64,000 bases of DNA from positions 30,935 to 94,934 of the forward strand of contig CAXUDP010000001.1 in the NCBI GenBank assembly GCA_964249735.1, in the 5' to 3' direction. The position numbers were made by a program, and so were the translations under genes. The notes beneath the pieces were generated by a model. It was not told the origin of the DNA and made no database searches. It saw nothing but the letters and a program-made list of their open reading frames with translations. Source of the DNA: Lichenicola sp964249735 (GTDB taxonomy: Bacteria; Pseudomonadota; Alphaproteobacteria; Acetobacterales; Acetobacteraceae). This document shows positions 37,567 through 46,767 of the stretch, one piece after another (the first letter of the stretch is position 1; the number at the start of each line of letters is the position of its first letter).

Positions 37567-38067
37567 ATGATCGGCCTCGTTCTCATCACCCACGGCGAGA
37601 TAGGCAGTGCGCTGCGCGCGGCCATGGAGCACGTGGTCGGGCCGCAGCAGCAGATGGAGACGCTGTCGGTTGCGGCCGACGACGACATCCAGGCGCGGCG
37701 GCGCGACCTCGAGGCGGCGACGGAAGCGGTCGATCACGGCGACGGCGTCATCGTCCTGACCGACATGTTCGGCAGCACGCCTTCCAACCTCGCGGTGGCG
37801 ATGCTGGCCCGGCCGGGCACCGAGGTGATCGCCGGGCTGAACCTGCCGATGCTGGTCAAGCTGGGCAAGATCCGCTCCCACAGCACGCTCTGCGAGTGCA
37901 TCGACATCGCCGAGACGGTGGGCCGGAAGTACATCGCCGCCGCGTCCCGCCTGCCCGAGGCCTGCCTCGGCGGTGCCGCCTGCTGCCGGTCCGAGGACGG
38001 GATCGGCCGCGGCCAGGATGCGCCGGACCTGGCCATCCGTCAGCACGCCGCCGTCCTGGCCGGCTGA
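37567..38067 (+). CDS. PTS mannose-type EIIA, orphan
   Basis: 166 residues. The phospho-acceptor is His9 in LVLITHGEIG, and GVIVLTDMFGSTPSNLA (61-77) with LNLPMLVKLGKIR is the mannose-family EIIA fold. Usual length is 125-135; here a C-terminal extension of about 35 residues with three closely spaced cysteines (CLGGAACC region) is added. No EIIB/EIIC/EIID is in the window, so it is a regulatory endpoint of the phosphorelay. It precedes HPr by 21 bases. Confidence 0.92.
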   Translation: MIGLVLITHGEIGSALRAAMEHVVGPQQQMETLSVAADDDIQARRRDLEAATEAVDHGDGVIVLTDMFGSTPSNLAVAMLARPGTEVIAGLNLPMLVKLGKIRSHSTLCECIDIAETVGRKYIAAASRLPEACLGGAACCRSEDGIGRGQDAPDLAIRQHAAVLAG

Positions 38068-38088
38068 GGCGCGGGTCGACCGTCCGGC

Positions 38089-38406
38089 ATGGCTCCGGTC
38101 GACCAGACGCTGATGGACAGGCCCGCCGATCGGCTCGTCCGCACCGTCACGATCGTCAACCTGCGCGGGCTGCATGCGCGGGCGGCAGCCCGGTTCGTGA
38201 CCACGGCCGAGCGCTTCAACACGCCGGTGGACGTATCGCACGACGGCGAGGCGGTGTCGGCGCGCTCAATCATGGGGCTGATGATGCTGGGTGCCGGACG
38301 CGGGGTGCGCATCCGGCTCGAAGCCGATGCGGATGGCTGGGACGCGCAGGAAGCGCTCGACGCCCTGGCGGCCCTGGTCGAGTCCGGTTTCGATGAGCAC
38401 GACTGA
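38089..38406 (+). CDS. ptsH: HPr phosphocarrier protein
   Basis: 105 residues. The active histidine His29 in RGLHARAAARF accepts phosphate from enzyme I, and Ser60 in SARSIMGLMMLGA is the site for HprK. The N-terminus is about 15 residues longer than in E. coli HPr. It overlaps the enzyme I start by 14 bases. It links enzyme I to the EIIA upstream. Confidence 0.93.
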   Translation: MAPVDQTLMDRPADRLVRTVTIVNLRGLHARAAARFVTTAERFNTPVDVSHDGEAVSARSIMGLMMLGAGRGVRIRLEADADGWDAQEALDALAALVESGFDEHD

Positions 38407-40318
38407 CGGCGATCCGGACCAGGAGCGCCCGAAGCGCCGGCGTGCCGCGGCGCGGCCGACCGGCGCCGCAGCCAAGCCGCCGGTGCGCGGCCCGGAGCGC
38501 CAGGAGCGGCGGTTCACCGGCCTTGGCGCCTGTTCCGGCATCGCCATCGGCGCGATGGCGTTCGCCGCCGAGGCGCCGGCCTCGGCCACGGTGCGTCGGC
38601 TGGACCAGTCCGAGGTGGAGCCTGAGCTGCGCCGGCTCGACGAGGCGGTGCAGCGCTCGGTGCGCCAGCTGGAGAAGCTGAAGGCGCGGCTCGCCTTCCT
38701 GTCCGAGGACAGCCAGGCGGAGATCGCGCCGCTGCTCGACGCCTACCGGCAGATGCTGGGTCCGTCCCGCCTGCTGCGCCACGTCACGCGGCGGATCGCC
38801 GAGGACCGCCTGAACGCCGAGGCGGCGGTGTCGGACGAGGCGGACGCGCTGGCGCGGCGTCTGGCCGTGCGAGGATCGGGTCCGGGACCTGGCGAGGCCG
38901 GATCGGATGCCGAGGACGCCGCCTCCGCGTCCAGGCAGGCGGAGGAGGTGCGGGAGATCGGCCGCAGGCTGGTGCGCAACCTCGCCCGGGCGCCGTTCCG
39001 GTCGTTCGCCGCCCTGCCGGTCGGCTGCATCCTGGTCACCGAGCAGCTCCGCCCGGCCGACGCGGCGCTGATCGACCCGTCGCGGATCGCCGCGGTGGTG
39101 ACCGACGAGGGCGGTACCGCCGACCACACCGCGATCATGCTGCGCGCACTCGGCATCCCGTCGGTGCTCGGCGTCGCCGGCTTCACCGCCCGGGCGCAGG
39201 CCAGCGTTCATGCGGCAGCACCCGCCAGGACCAGGGTACAGGCCGTGGTGGACGGCGAGGCCGGGCTGGTCACGCTGGACCCGTCGACGGCGACGATGGA
39301 GGCGGCGCATCGTGCGGTGTTGGCCCGCGCGAGCGAGCGCCAGCGCCTGGGTCGGCTGCGCCGGCTGCCGGCCCGGCTGTCCGGCGGCGAGGCGGTGGAG
39401 CTGCAGGCCAACCTGGAGCTGCCGGCCGAGCTGCCGCTGATCGCCCAGGCAGGTGCTGCCGGGATCGGGCTGCTGCGTACCGAGTTCCTGTTCATCAACG
39501 CCGACGAGCTGCCGGACGAGGCGACGCAGGCAGATGCCTATCGCGGCGTGATCGAGGCGATGGGCGGCGATTGCATCACCATCCGCCTGCTCGACTGGGG
39601 GGGCGAGAAGCAGAGCGAGGCGATGGCCGGGCTCCTCGCCCCTGGCGACCTCAACCCGGCGCTGGGCCTGCGCGGCCTGCGCCTGCTGCTGCGCCACCCG
39701 GCGGTGATGGAAACCCAGCTCGCGGCGATCCTGCGCGTGTCGGGCGACGCTGCGATACGGATCATGCTGCCGATGGTGACGACGCTGGCGGAGCTGCGCG
39801 CGGCGCGCGAGATCTACGAGCGGGTCGGGCGCCGCCTGCGCCGGCGCGGCGTGCGCCTGCCCGACCGGCTGCCGCCGCTCGGCATCATGGTCGAGACCCC
39901 TGCGGCGGCGCTGGGTGCGGAGACCCTGGCGCTGGAGGCGGAGTTCCTGGCGATCGGCACCAACGACCTCGCCATGTACACGCTGGCGACCGACCGCGCG
40001 TCCGCCGACGTGTCCGCGCTGTACGACCCGCTGCATCCGGCGGTGCTGCGCCTGATTGGCCAGGCCACCGATGCGGCGCTGCGCTCCCGCCGGCCGGTGT
40101 CGCTGTGCGGCGAGATCGCCGGCAGCCCGCTGGTGGTGCCGCTGCTGATGGGGATGGGCTTGCGCTCGTTCAGCATGAACGCGTCGGCGATCCCGCGTGT
40201 GAAGCAGGTGGTGCGCCAGGCCTCGCTCGACGAATGCCGCAGGCTGGCGCGTCGGGTGCTGGAGGAAAGCGATCCGGGCATGATCGCGCAGCTTCTCAAG
40301 GACTTCGCCGCACGATAA
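38393..40318 (+). CDS. ptsP: phosphoenolpyruvate-protein phosphotransferase (enzyme I)
   Basis: 641 residues from the ATG at 38393, overlapping ptsH. First 45 residues are a basic, disordered extension (KRRRAAARPTGAAA). Then the HPr-binding domain and phospho-His245 in GGTADHTAIMLRALGIPSV; the PEP-binding barrel carries the Cys572 acid in SLCGEIAGSP and GTNDLAMYTLATDR. There is no N-terminal GAF domain, so it is of the general EI type rather than EI-Ntr. Starts the phosphorelay to HPr and EIIA. Confidence 0.92.
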   Translation: MSTTDGDPDQERPKRRRAAARPTGAAAKPPVRGPERQERRFTGLGACSGIAIGAMAFAAEAPASATVRRLDQSEVEPELRRLDEAVQRSVRQLEKLKARLAFLSEDSQAEIAPLLDAYRQMLGPSRLLRHVTRRIAEDRLNAEAAVSDEADALARRLAVRGSGPGPGEAGSDAEDAASASRQAEEVREIGRRLVRNLARAPFRSFAALPVGCILVTEQLRPADAALIDPSRIAAVVTDEGGTADHTAIMLRALGIPSVLGVAGFTARAQASVHAAAPARTRVQAVVDGEAGLVTLDPSTATMEAAHRAVLARASERQRLGRLRRLPARLSGGEAVELQANLELPAELPLIAQAGAAGIGLLRTEFLFINADELPDEATQADAYRGVIEAMGGDCITIRLLDWGGEKQSEAMAGLLAPGDLNPALGLRGLRLLLRHPAVMETQLAAILRVSGDAAIRIMLPMVTTLAELRAAREIYERVGRRLRRRGVRLPDRLPPLGIMVETPAAALGAETLALEAEFLAIGTNDLAMYTLATDRASADVSALYDPLHPAVLRLIGQATDAALRSRRPVSLCGEIAGSPLVVPLLMGMGLRSFSMNASAIPRVKQVVRQASLDECRRLARRVLEESDPGMIAQLLKDFAAR

Positions 40319-40454
40319 GACGCCGTCCGCGTGTTGCCGGGATCATGTGATGTGAGGCTTGCCGCAGGCAGGCGGTTCGTCTCCGGCCACGCCTGCAGGC
40401 CATGTCCTGCCCCGGCGAGCCGGCATGGCGCTTTCGGATGAGGATCTTGCCACC

Positions 40455-42029
40455 ATGACCGACGACATCCTGACGATCCGGCGCGCGCTCATCTCGGTCT
40501 CGGACAAGACCGGCCTCCTGGCGCTGGCGCAGGCGCTGGCGGCGCACGGGGCGGAGCTGCTGTCCACCGGCGGCTCGGCGAGGGCGCTGCGCGAGGCCGG
40601 TCTCGCCGTGCAGGAGGTATCGGCGCATACCGGGTTCCCGGAGATCCTGGACGGGCGGGTCAAGACGCTGGTGCCGCAGATCCATGGCGGCATCCTGGGG
40701 CGGCGCGACCTGCCCGAGCACCTGGCGCAGATGGAGCAGCACGGGATCGCGCCGATCGACTTGGTGTGCGTCAATCTCTACCCGTTCGAGGCCACGGCGG
40801 CCTCCGGCGCCGCGGCGGCGGAGTGCATCGAGACCATCGACATCGGCGGCCCGGCGCTGATCCGGGCGGCGGCCAAGAACCACGCCCACGTGGCGGTGCT
40901 GACCGATCCGGGCCAGTACGGGGCAGCGATCGACAGCCTGCGGACCTTGCGCGGCACCACGCTTGCCGACCGGCGCGCCTGGGCGGGCGCGGCCTATGCC
41001 CGCACCGCCGCCTACGACGCCGCGATTGCGGCATGGTTCAACGTCGAGCGCGGCGACCTGCTGCCAGCACGGCTCGCCGTCGCCGGCGTCCGGCGCGAGG
41101 CCTTGCGCTACGGGGAGAACCCGCACCAGGGGGCGGCCTTCTATGCCGACGGCAGCAACCGGCCCGGCATCGCCACCGCGGTGCAGGTGCAGGGCAAGTC
41201 GCTGTCCTACAACAACCTCAACGACACCGACGCCGCGCTGGAGGCGGTGGCCGAGCTCGACCGGCCGGCGGTGGTGATCGTCAAGCACGCCAACCCGTGC
41301 GGGGTGGCCGAGGCGGCCGACCTGGCCGAGGCCTGGCGGCTGGCGCTGCGCTGCGATCCTGTGTCGGCATTCGGCGGCATCGTCGCGGTGAACCGGGTGC
41401 TCGACGAGGCGGCGGCGACGCGGATGGCGATGATCTTCACCGAGGTGATCGCGGCGCCGGATGCGACTGAAGGGGCGAAGGCGGTGCTGGCGGCGAAGAA
41501 GAACCTCCGCCTGTTGTTGACCGGGGCGTTGTCCGATCCGCTTGCACCCGGGGTGGTGCTCAGGAGCGTGTCCGGCGGCTTCCTGGCGCAGACGCGCGAC
41601 AACGGGCGGGCGGAAACGTTCCGGGTGGTGACGAAGCGGGCGCCGACCGAAGGGGAATTCGCCGACCTCCGGCTGGCGTTCCGGATCGCCAAGCACGTGA
41701 AGTCGAACGCGATCGTCTACGTGAAGGACGGTGCCACGGTCGGCATCGGTGCCGGGCAGATGAGCCGGGTGGACTCCGCCCGGATCGCTGCGGCCAAGGG
41801 CGCGGAGGCGGCAAAGGCGGCAGGGATCGACCATCGGCTGACCGAGAACAGCGTGGTGGCGTCCGACGCGTTCTTCCCGTTTGCGGACGGGCTCGAGGTG
41901 GCGATCGAGGCGGGGGCGACCGCGGTGATCCAGCCCGGCGGCTCGATCCGCGACGCGGAGGTGATCGCCGCGGCCGACAAGGCGGGGGTGGCGATGGTAT
42001 TCACCGGGATGCGCCATTTCCGGCATTGA
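40455..42029 (+). CDS. purH: bifunctional AICAR transformylase / IMP cyclohydrolase
   Basis: 524 residues from the ATG at 40455; ATGs at 40425 and 40359 are less like other PurH. The MGS-like cyclohydrolase domain begins RRALISVSDKTGL with STGGSARALREAG and the AICARFT domain carries the conserved YGENPHQGAAFY, KHANPCGVA and PVSAFGGIVAVNR motifs. It completes the last two steps to IMP. It stands alone on the plus strand between enzyme I and mbfA. Confidence 0.96.
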   Translation: MTDDILTIRRALISVSDKTGLLALAQALAAHGAELLSTGGSARALREAGLAVQEVSAHTGFPEILDGRVKTLVPQIHGGILGRRDLPEHLAQMEQHGIAPIDLVCVNLYPFEATAASGAAAAECIETIDIGGPALIRAAAKNHAHVAVLTDPGQYGAAIDSLRTLRGTTLADRRAWAGAAYARTAAYDAAIAAWFNVERGDLLPARLAVAGVRREALRYGENPHQGAAFYADGSNRPGIATAVQVQGKSLSYNNLNDTDAALEAVAELDRPAVVIVKHANPCGVAEAADLAEAWRLALRCDPVSAFGGIVAVNRVLDEAAATRMAMIFTEVIAAPDATEGAKAVLAAKKNLRLLLTGALSDPLAPGVVLRSVSGGFLAQTRDNGRAETFRVVTKRAPTEGEFADLRLAFRIAKHVKSNAIVYVKDGATVGIGAGQMSRVDSARIAAAKGAEAAKAAGIDHRLTENSVVASDAFFPFADGLEVAIEAGATAVIQPGGSIRDAEVIAAADKAGVAMVFTGMRHFRH

Positions 42030-42129
42030 TCCCGTTCGATACTGCGACGACTTCACCTGATGTCGCGAAGCGTTTGCATCGGTGCCGCCTCGACTTGAAT
42101 TTTCCATCGTCCAGGGCAAATGATTGCCA

Positions 42130-43086
42130 ATGCGGAAATTCGATGAGCTGACCGAGCGCGAACTGCTTGCCCTGGCCGTCGCCAGCGAGGAGGAGGACGG
42201 GCGGATCTATGCCGACTTCGCCCATTCGATGCGGGAGAACTTTCCTGACAGCGCCGGCATCTTCACCGAGATGGCACAGGAAGAGCAGGAGCATCGCCGG
42301 CGCCTGATCGACCTGTATGCGCAGCGCTTCGGCGAGCACATTCCGCTCGTGCGTCGGCAGGACGTGGCGGGCTTCGTACCGCGGCGCTCGGCGTGGCAGG
42401 TGCAGCGGCAGGGCATCGAGGCGATGCGTCGCCATGCCAGCCAGATGGAGCGCGACGCGGCGCGGTTCTATCGCCAGGCGGCGGCGCGTTCGACCGACGC
42501 CTCGATCCGCCGGCTGCTGGGCGACCTGGCCGAGGCGGAGGACGCGCACGAGCAGGCGGCGGGCAGCATCGCGCTGCGTCGCCTGCCTGCCTCCAAGCGG
42601 GAAACCGAGGACGACCAGGCGCGCCGCCGCTTCGTGCTGCAGGTGGTGCAGCCCGGGCTGGTCGGGCTGATGGACGGCTCGGTATCGACGCTGGCGCCGG
42701 TGTTCGCGGCGGCGTTCGCCACCCACCTGCCATGGAACGCGTTCCTGGTGGGCATCGCGGCCTCGGTCGGGGCCGGCATCTCCATGGGGTTCGCCGAGGC
42801 GCTGTCGGATGACGGCAAACTGTCCGGGCGCGGGGCGCCGATCCTGCGCGGGCTGATCTGCGGGCTGATGACCACGGCTGGCGGCATCGGCCACACCCTG
42901 CCGTTCCTGATCCCCCGTTTCTCCGAGGCGCTGATCGTGGCCGGCATCGTGGTGGTGCTGGAGCTGGCGCTGATCTCCTGGATACGCTGGCGCTACCAGG
43001 ACACGCCGCTGCTGTCTGCGGCGGTGCAGATCCTGTTCGGCGGCGGGCTGGTGTTCGCGGCCGGGGTGCTGATCGGCTCGGCGTGA
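42130..43086 (+). CDS. mbfA: membrane-bound ferritin MbfA (iron exporter, ferritin-like plus VIT1 domains)
   Basis: 318 residues from the ATG at 42130. An N-terminal rubrerythrin-like diiron domain has EEDGRIYADFAH, EEQEHRRRL and a second EAEDAHEQAA helix; a C-terminal VIT1-type membrane domain starts at about 170 with GLVGLMDGSVSTLAPVFAAAFAT and ends with two more helices. MbfA exports iron and protects against iron and peroxide stress in alphaproteobacteria, usually under Irr control. No clear Irr operator was found in the 100 bases upstream. Confidence 0.88.
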   Translation: MRKFDELTERELLALAVASEEEDGRIYADFAHSMRENFPDSAGIFTEMAQEEQEHRRRLIDLYAQRFGEHIPLVRRQDVAGFVPRRSAWQVQRQGIEAMRRHASQMERDAARFYRQAAARSTDASIRRLLGDLAEAEDAHEQAAGSIALRRLPASKRETEDDQARRRFVLQVVQPGLVGLMDGSVSTLAPVFAAAFATHLPWNAFLVGIAASVGAGISMGFAEALSDDGKLSGRGAPILRGLICGLMTTAGGIGHTLPFLIPRFSEALIVAGIVVVLELALISWIRWRYQDTPLLSAAVQILFGGGLVFAAGVLIGSA

Positions 43087-43092
43087 GCTAGG

Positions 43093-43731
43093 ATGCCGGT
43101 CATGCGTTCCGTCCGCATCCTGGTGCTCCTGCTGCTTGCCGGCATCGCCGCCACTACCGCCCGGGCCCAGGTTCCGCCCGCATCCCCTGCAGCGGTCCTG
43201 ACGCCGGCCGACCGCGGCTGGATCGACCGGATCCAGGACACGCTGAACGCGATCACCACGCTGAAGGGGCGGTTCCAGCAGATCGCCCCGGACGGAAGAC
43301 GCTCTACCGGCGTGGTGTGGCTCGACCGGCCCGGTCGCATGCGCTTCGAATACGACAAGCCGAGCCCGCTGCTTCTGGTGGCGGGGGCTGGCCGTTTGGT
43401 ATTCACCGACAGCGCGCTGAAGCAGACCACCGAAATCCCGCTGGACAAGACCCCGCTCGGCCTGCTGCTGCGGCCGCAGCTGAGCCTGTCCGGCGACGTG
43501 ACGGTGACCGGGTTCAGCCACGGCACCGGGACGCTGCAGGTTGCGCTGGTGCGCAGCGCGAGCCCGTCCGACGGCAGCCTGACGGTGTTCATGAGCGAGG
43601 CGCCGCTGGCGCTGCGCGGCTGGAGCGTGGTGGACGCGCAGGGACGCGAAACCCGCATCGACCTGTTCGACCTGGCCAGCGGCGGCGCCATGCCTGCAGG
43701 GCTGTTCGACACCCACGTCGCCGACCAGTAG
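43093..43731 (+). CDS. lolA: outer-membrane lipoprotein carrier LolA
   Basis: 212 residues with a signal peptide (residues 1-25, ending in a RAQ-type cleavage site). LolA family features: LNAITTLKGRFQQIAPDGRRSTGVVWLDRPGRMRFEYDKP and the later EIPLDKTPLGLLL. It shuttles lipoproteins across the periplasm from LolCDE to the outer membrane. Six bases after mbfA, likely in the same transcript. Confidence 0.9.
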   Translation: MPVMRSVRILVLLLLAGIAATTARAQVPPASPAAVLTPADRGWIDRIQDTLNAITTLKGRFQQIAPDGRRSTGVVWLDRPGRMRFEYDKPSPLLLVAGAGRLVFTDSALKQTTEIPLDKTPLGLLLRPQLSLSGDVTVTGFSHGTGTLQVALVRSASPSDGSLTVFMSEAPLALRGWSVVDAQGRETRIDLFDLASGGAMPAGLFDTHVADQ

Positions 43732-43822
43732 AGCCCGCCTGCTCCCTGGCCGGGACGTGCGGGAACCGGGCGCGAGGCGACTCGTTTCTCCGATGCGGCA
43801 TCATGCCGCACGGGAGAAGGCA

Positions 43823-44005
43823 ATGGACAAGAACCGGGTCGACGGCCTTGCCAGCCAGGTCAAGGGCGCCATGAAGGAGACCGCCGGCAAGGTCACCGGC
43901 AACGAGCAGCTCGAAGCCGAGGGCACCGCCGAGAAGGCGGGCGGCAAGGTTCAGGAAGGCGTCGGCAAGGGCAAGGATGCCGTACGCGACGTTCTCAAGC
44001 CCTGA
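43823..44005 (+). CDS. CsbD family stress protein
   Basis: 60 residues from the ATG at 43823, with GGAGAAGG upstream. CsbD-like: MDKNRVDGLASQVKGAMKE and KVTGNEQLEAEGTAEKAGGKVQE, a Lys/Glu/Gly-rich pattern with no hydrophobic core. CsbD proteins are abundant, stress-induced and of unknown molecular function. It stands alone between lolA and the convergent rsmI. Confidence 0.9.
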   Translation: MDKNRVDGLASQVKGAMKETAGKVTGNEQLEAEGTAEKAGGKVQEGVGKGKDAVRDVLKP

Positions 44006-44041
44006 GGATCGCGGGCTGATCCTGGTTCTCCGGATCGGCCC

Positions 44042-45010
44042 TCATGTCGTGCTCTCATCGCTTCCGCCGGCCGGGATGATGGCCCGGTCTGCGGCCAGCT
44101 CCATCGCCCGGGCATAGACGGTGCGGCGGGGAAGCCTCACGGCACCGGCAACCAAACTCGCAGCGTCCTTAACCGAATGGGTTGCGAGAGCGGCCTTCAG
44201 CTGGAGGTCGAGTTCGTCGTCGTCGGTGACCTGATCTGGCGGTGGGCCGACCAGGACCGTGATCTCCCCTCGTGCCGCTTCCCGTTGGTAGTGGGCGGCG
44301 AGGTCGGGAAGGATACCGCGGCGGATCTCCTCGAACCGCTTGGTCAGCTCGCGCGCCACCGCCGCGTCCCTGTCACCGAACACCGCCTGGAGGTCGACCA
44401 GGGTTTCCGCGAGCCGGTGCGGCGCCTCGTGCCAGATCAGCGTCGCGGACAGGCCGACGCGTTCGGCGGCACGCAGGATCGAGAAGGCGTTCCGCTTCGC
44501 GGCGGACCGGGGTGGCGGGAAGCCTGCGAACAGGAATGGATGCGGTGGCAGGCCGGACAGGGTCAAGGCAGTGATCGCCGCGTTGGCGCCGGGTACCGCG
44601 CCCACCGGAAGTCCCTCGGCGATCGCGGCCCGGACAAGGCGGTAGCCCGGATCGGACAGCAGTGGGGTTCCGGCGTCGGATACCAGAGCGATCCGACGGC
44701 CGGCCTTCAGCTGATCGATCAGGGCGGGGATGCGATGCCGCTCGTTGTGCTCGTGCAGCGGCTCGGTGCGTGCCGGAATGTGCTTGGCTGAGAACAGCCG
44801 GGCGGTGACGCGGGTGTCCTCGCACAGCACCAGCTCGGCCTGCCGCAGCACGCCGATGGCCCGCTCGCTGATGTCGCCGAGGTTGCCGATCGGAGTCGAG
44901 ACCAGGGTCAGGCCCGGCATCACGAACGAGGCGGAGCCGGACACCGGGTCCTGTGCTAGGAGGTCGGGCTCGGGCGGAACGGGGGAAGTGGATGACGGGT
45001 CTTCGGGCAT
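44042..45010 (-). CDS. rsmI: 16S rRNA (cytidine-1402-2'-O) methyltransferase RsmI
   Basis: 322 residues. The tetrapyrrole-methylase fold is clear: LTLVSTPIGNLGDISERAIGVLRQAELVLCEDTR, LVSDAGTPLLSDPGYRLVRAA, PGANAAITALTLSGLP and FAGFPPPRSAAKRNAF. It 2'-O-methylates C1402 in the ribosomal decoding centre. The first about 30 residues before the conserved start are a Pro/Ser extension. It diverges from the LpoA-like gene, an arrangement also seen in E. coli (yraL-yraM). Confidence 0.93.
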   Translation of the reverse strand: MPEDPSSTSPVPPEPDLLAQDPVSGSASFVMPGLTLVSTPIGNLGDISERAIGVLRQAELVLCEDTRVTARLFSAKHIPARTEPLHEHNERHRIPALIDQLKAGRRIALVSDAGTPLLSDPGYRLVRAAIAEGLPVGAVPGANAAITALTLSGLPPHPFLFAGFPPPRSAAKRNAFSILRAAERVGLSATLIWHEAPHRLAETLVDLQAVFGDRDAAVARELTKRFEEIRRGILPDLAAHYQREAARGEITVLVGPPPDQVTDDDELDLQLKAALATHSVKDAASLVAGAVRLPRRTVYARAMELAADRAIIPAGGSDESTT

Positions 45011-45051
45011 GGCGGCAATGGGCGCCGGTCGCCTCCAACCGTCAACGGATC

Positions 45052-46371
45052 ATGCGGTCGCTTCGGCTGCCGGTTCTCGCGTCCAGCCTGCTCGGCAGTG
45101 GCTGCACCGCGCTGATGCCGTTCGGCCAGGCTTCGGCGCCACCCGGGCCTCCGGTGGTGCTCGACAACCCGAACCGGAAGATCGGCATCCTGCTGCCGCT
45201 GAGCGGCCCGAACGGGAGACTGGGCGGCGACATGCTGCGCGCGGCGAGATTGGCGCTGGCGGCGCCCGGCAGCCCGGCGCTCGACGTGCATGACACCGCG
45301 GCACCGGGTGGAGCCGTCCAGGCGGCGCAGCTTGCCACGGCGGCGGGCGATGCGATCATCCTGGGCCCGCTCACCTCCGGCGACACCGCGGCGGTGGCGC
45401 CGGTCGCGCGCGCGGCGGGCATCCCGGTGCTGACCTTCACCAGCGACGTGGCGCAGGCGCAGCCAGGCGTCTGGGTGATGGGGGTCACGTTCGAGCAGCA
45501 GATGCGCCGGCTGGTGTTCGCCGCGAAGGCGGACGGACGCAGCCGGATCGCCGCCCTGCTGCCGTCGAATGCGGTCGGCAATGCCCTGGCGGACGGGCTG
45601 ACCCATGCCTGTGCCGATGCAGGGCTGCCGCCGCCGACGATCCTGACCCATGCCGGGACCGCGGACAGCATCGACGCGACGATGAAGCAGCTGTCGGACT
45701 TCAGCGGCCGTCAGGCGGCCCAGAAGTCGGCGGCCCAGCAAGCGTCGAACCAGCAGGCGGGATCCTCGCAGGTGGTCGATCCGTTGGCACAAGGGGGGTC
45801 GGCCCCGGTGCCAGGCGCCTCACCGGCGACGCCTGCCGCGCCGGGCGCCACGACCACCGGTGTCGTACCGGTTGCGCCGCCACTGGGCCCGTTGCCGCCG
45901 CCGCCGTTCGACGCGCTTCTGCTGGGAGATACCGGTTTGCAGCTGCAGGAAGCGATCGTGGCGCTGCATGCGTCCGGGATCAACAGGTCGCAGGTACGGG
46001 TGATGGGGCCCGGACTGTGGGGCGCGTTCGCCAGCAAGCTCGGTGCGTTGAGTGGAGCCTGGTATGCCGATCCGGATCCGTCGGCGCGGTTCGGCTTCGC
46101 GTCGCAGTATCAGGCGATGTATCATCAGTCGCCGAAGCCGCTTGTCGGGATCCCGTTTGATGCGGCGGCGCTCGCACGCAGCCTGGCGTCGTCGGGCTAC
46201 CAGACCGACGCGTTGCTGCGACCGGACGGCTTCTCCGGAGTGGACGGCGTGTTCGCGCTGCAGCCGGACGGACACGTGCACCGGGCGCTGGCCATCTTCC
46301 AGGTCGAGCCGGGTGGTGGAGGACGTATCGTGCAGCCGGCGCCGCGTGTGCTGGAGCGAGCTGGGAGCTAG
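45052..46371 (+). CDS. LpoA-like periplasmic-binding-fold lipoprotein
   Basis: 439 residues from the ATG at 45052, which starts a lipoprotein signal ending in LLGSGC; an ATG at 44992 with a good ribosome site would lengthen the signal and overlap rsmI. The receptor-type periplasmic binding fold begins with IGILLPLSGPNGRLGGDMLRA (about 40-60). A low-complexity Ala/Gln/Pro insert of about 60 residues splits the second lobe at about 225-290. LpoA activates penicillin-binding protein 1A in gammaproteobacteria; here the role in peptidoglycan growth is inferred from the rsmI neighbour and fold. Confidence 0.78.
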   Translation: MRSLRLPVLASSLLGSGCTALMPFGQASAPPGPPVVLDNPNRKIGILLPLSGPNGRLGGDMLRAARLALAAPGSPALDVHDTAAPGGAVQAAQLATAAGDAIILGPLTSGDTAAVAPVARAAGIPVLTFTSDVAQAQPGVWVMGVTFEQQMRRLVFAAKADGRSRIAALLPSNAVGNALADGLTHACADAGLPPPTILTHAGTADSIDATMKQLSDFSGRQAAQKSAAQQASNQQAGSSQVVDPLAQGGSAPVPGASPATPAAPGATTTGVVPVAPPLGPLPPPPFDALLLGDTGLQLQEAIVALHASGINRSQVRVMGPGLWGAFASKLGALSGAWYADPDPSARFGFASQYQAMYHQSPKPLVGIPFDAAALARSLASSGYQTDALLRPDGFSGVDGVFALQPDGHVHRALAIFQVEPGGGGRIVQPAPRVLERAGS

Positions 46372-46404
46372 GCCGGTCCGGCGCCCGGGTCCGAAGCGGT
46401 CGGA

Positions 46405-46767
46405 TCAGGCGGCGGCGATCGCGCCGCAGGTCAGGACCGGGCGGATGCAGTGGAGAGCGGCCTCGAAGCTCGAGAAGCTGCCGAGCTTGTGGTTGCGGAG
46501 GTGATCAAGCACCAGCCAGTGCATGCCTTCCGGCTTGATCATGTAGGCAGGATCGGCACATTCCCGGACCCAGACCAGCACGTGTTCGAGATGGACCGCC
46601 GAGTCCGTGGGTGTGCGTGGGGCCACGTCGACGTCGCACAATCCCATGGCGGTGCCGGCGTCCAGCCAGCGCAACAGATACTCACGGTGCCGGGGCAGGA
46701 AGCGGAGCCTGAGCGGGACGACGTTGGAGTTGGCAGGAAGGTCCGGCATCGGCGCAGGCTTGGCCAT
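46405..46767 (-). CDS. uncharacterised 120-residue protein
   Basis: 120 residues from an ATG with GAAGG upstream. A compact soluble protein with segments LRFLPRHREYLLRWLDAGTAMG and HVLVWVRECADPAYMIKPEGMHWLVLDHLRNHKLGSF; two Cys residues. No named family was recognised. The 148-base upstream region is AT-rich and probably carries its promoter. Converges on the LpoA-like gene with 33 bases between. Confidence 0.65.
   Translation of the reverse strand: MAKPAPMPDLPANSNVVPLRLRFLPRHREYLLRWLDAGTAMGLCDVDVAPRTPTDSAVHLEHVLVWVRECADPAYMIKPEGMHWLVLDHLRNHKLGSFSSFEAALHCIRPVLTCGAIAAA

Noticed and set aside
41693..41708. Short CACGTGAA match inside purH, considered as a further parS site
   Set aside because: Only the core half matches; the palindrome is not formed.
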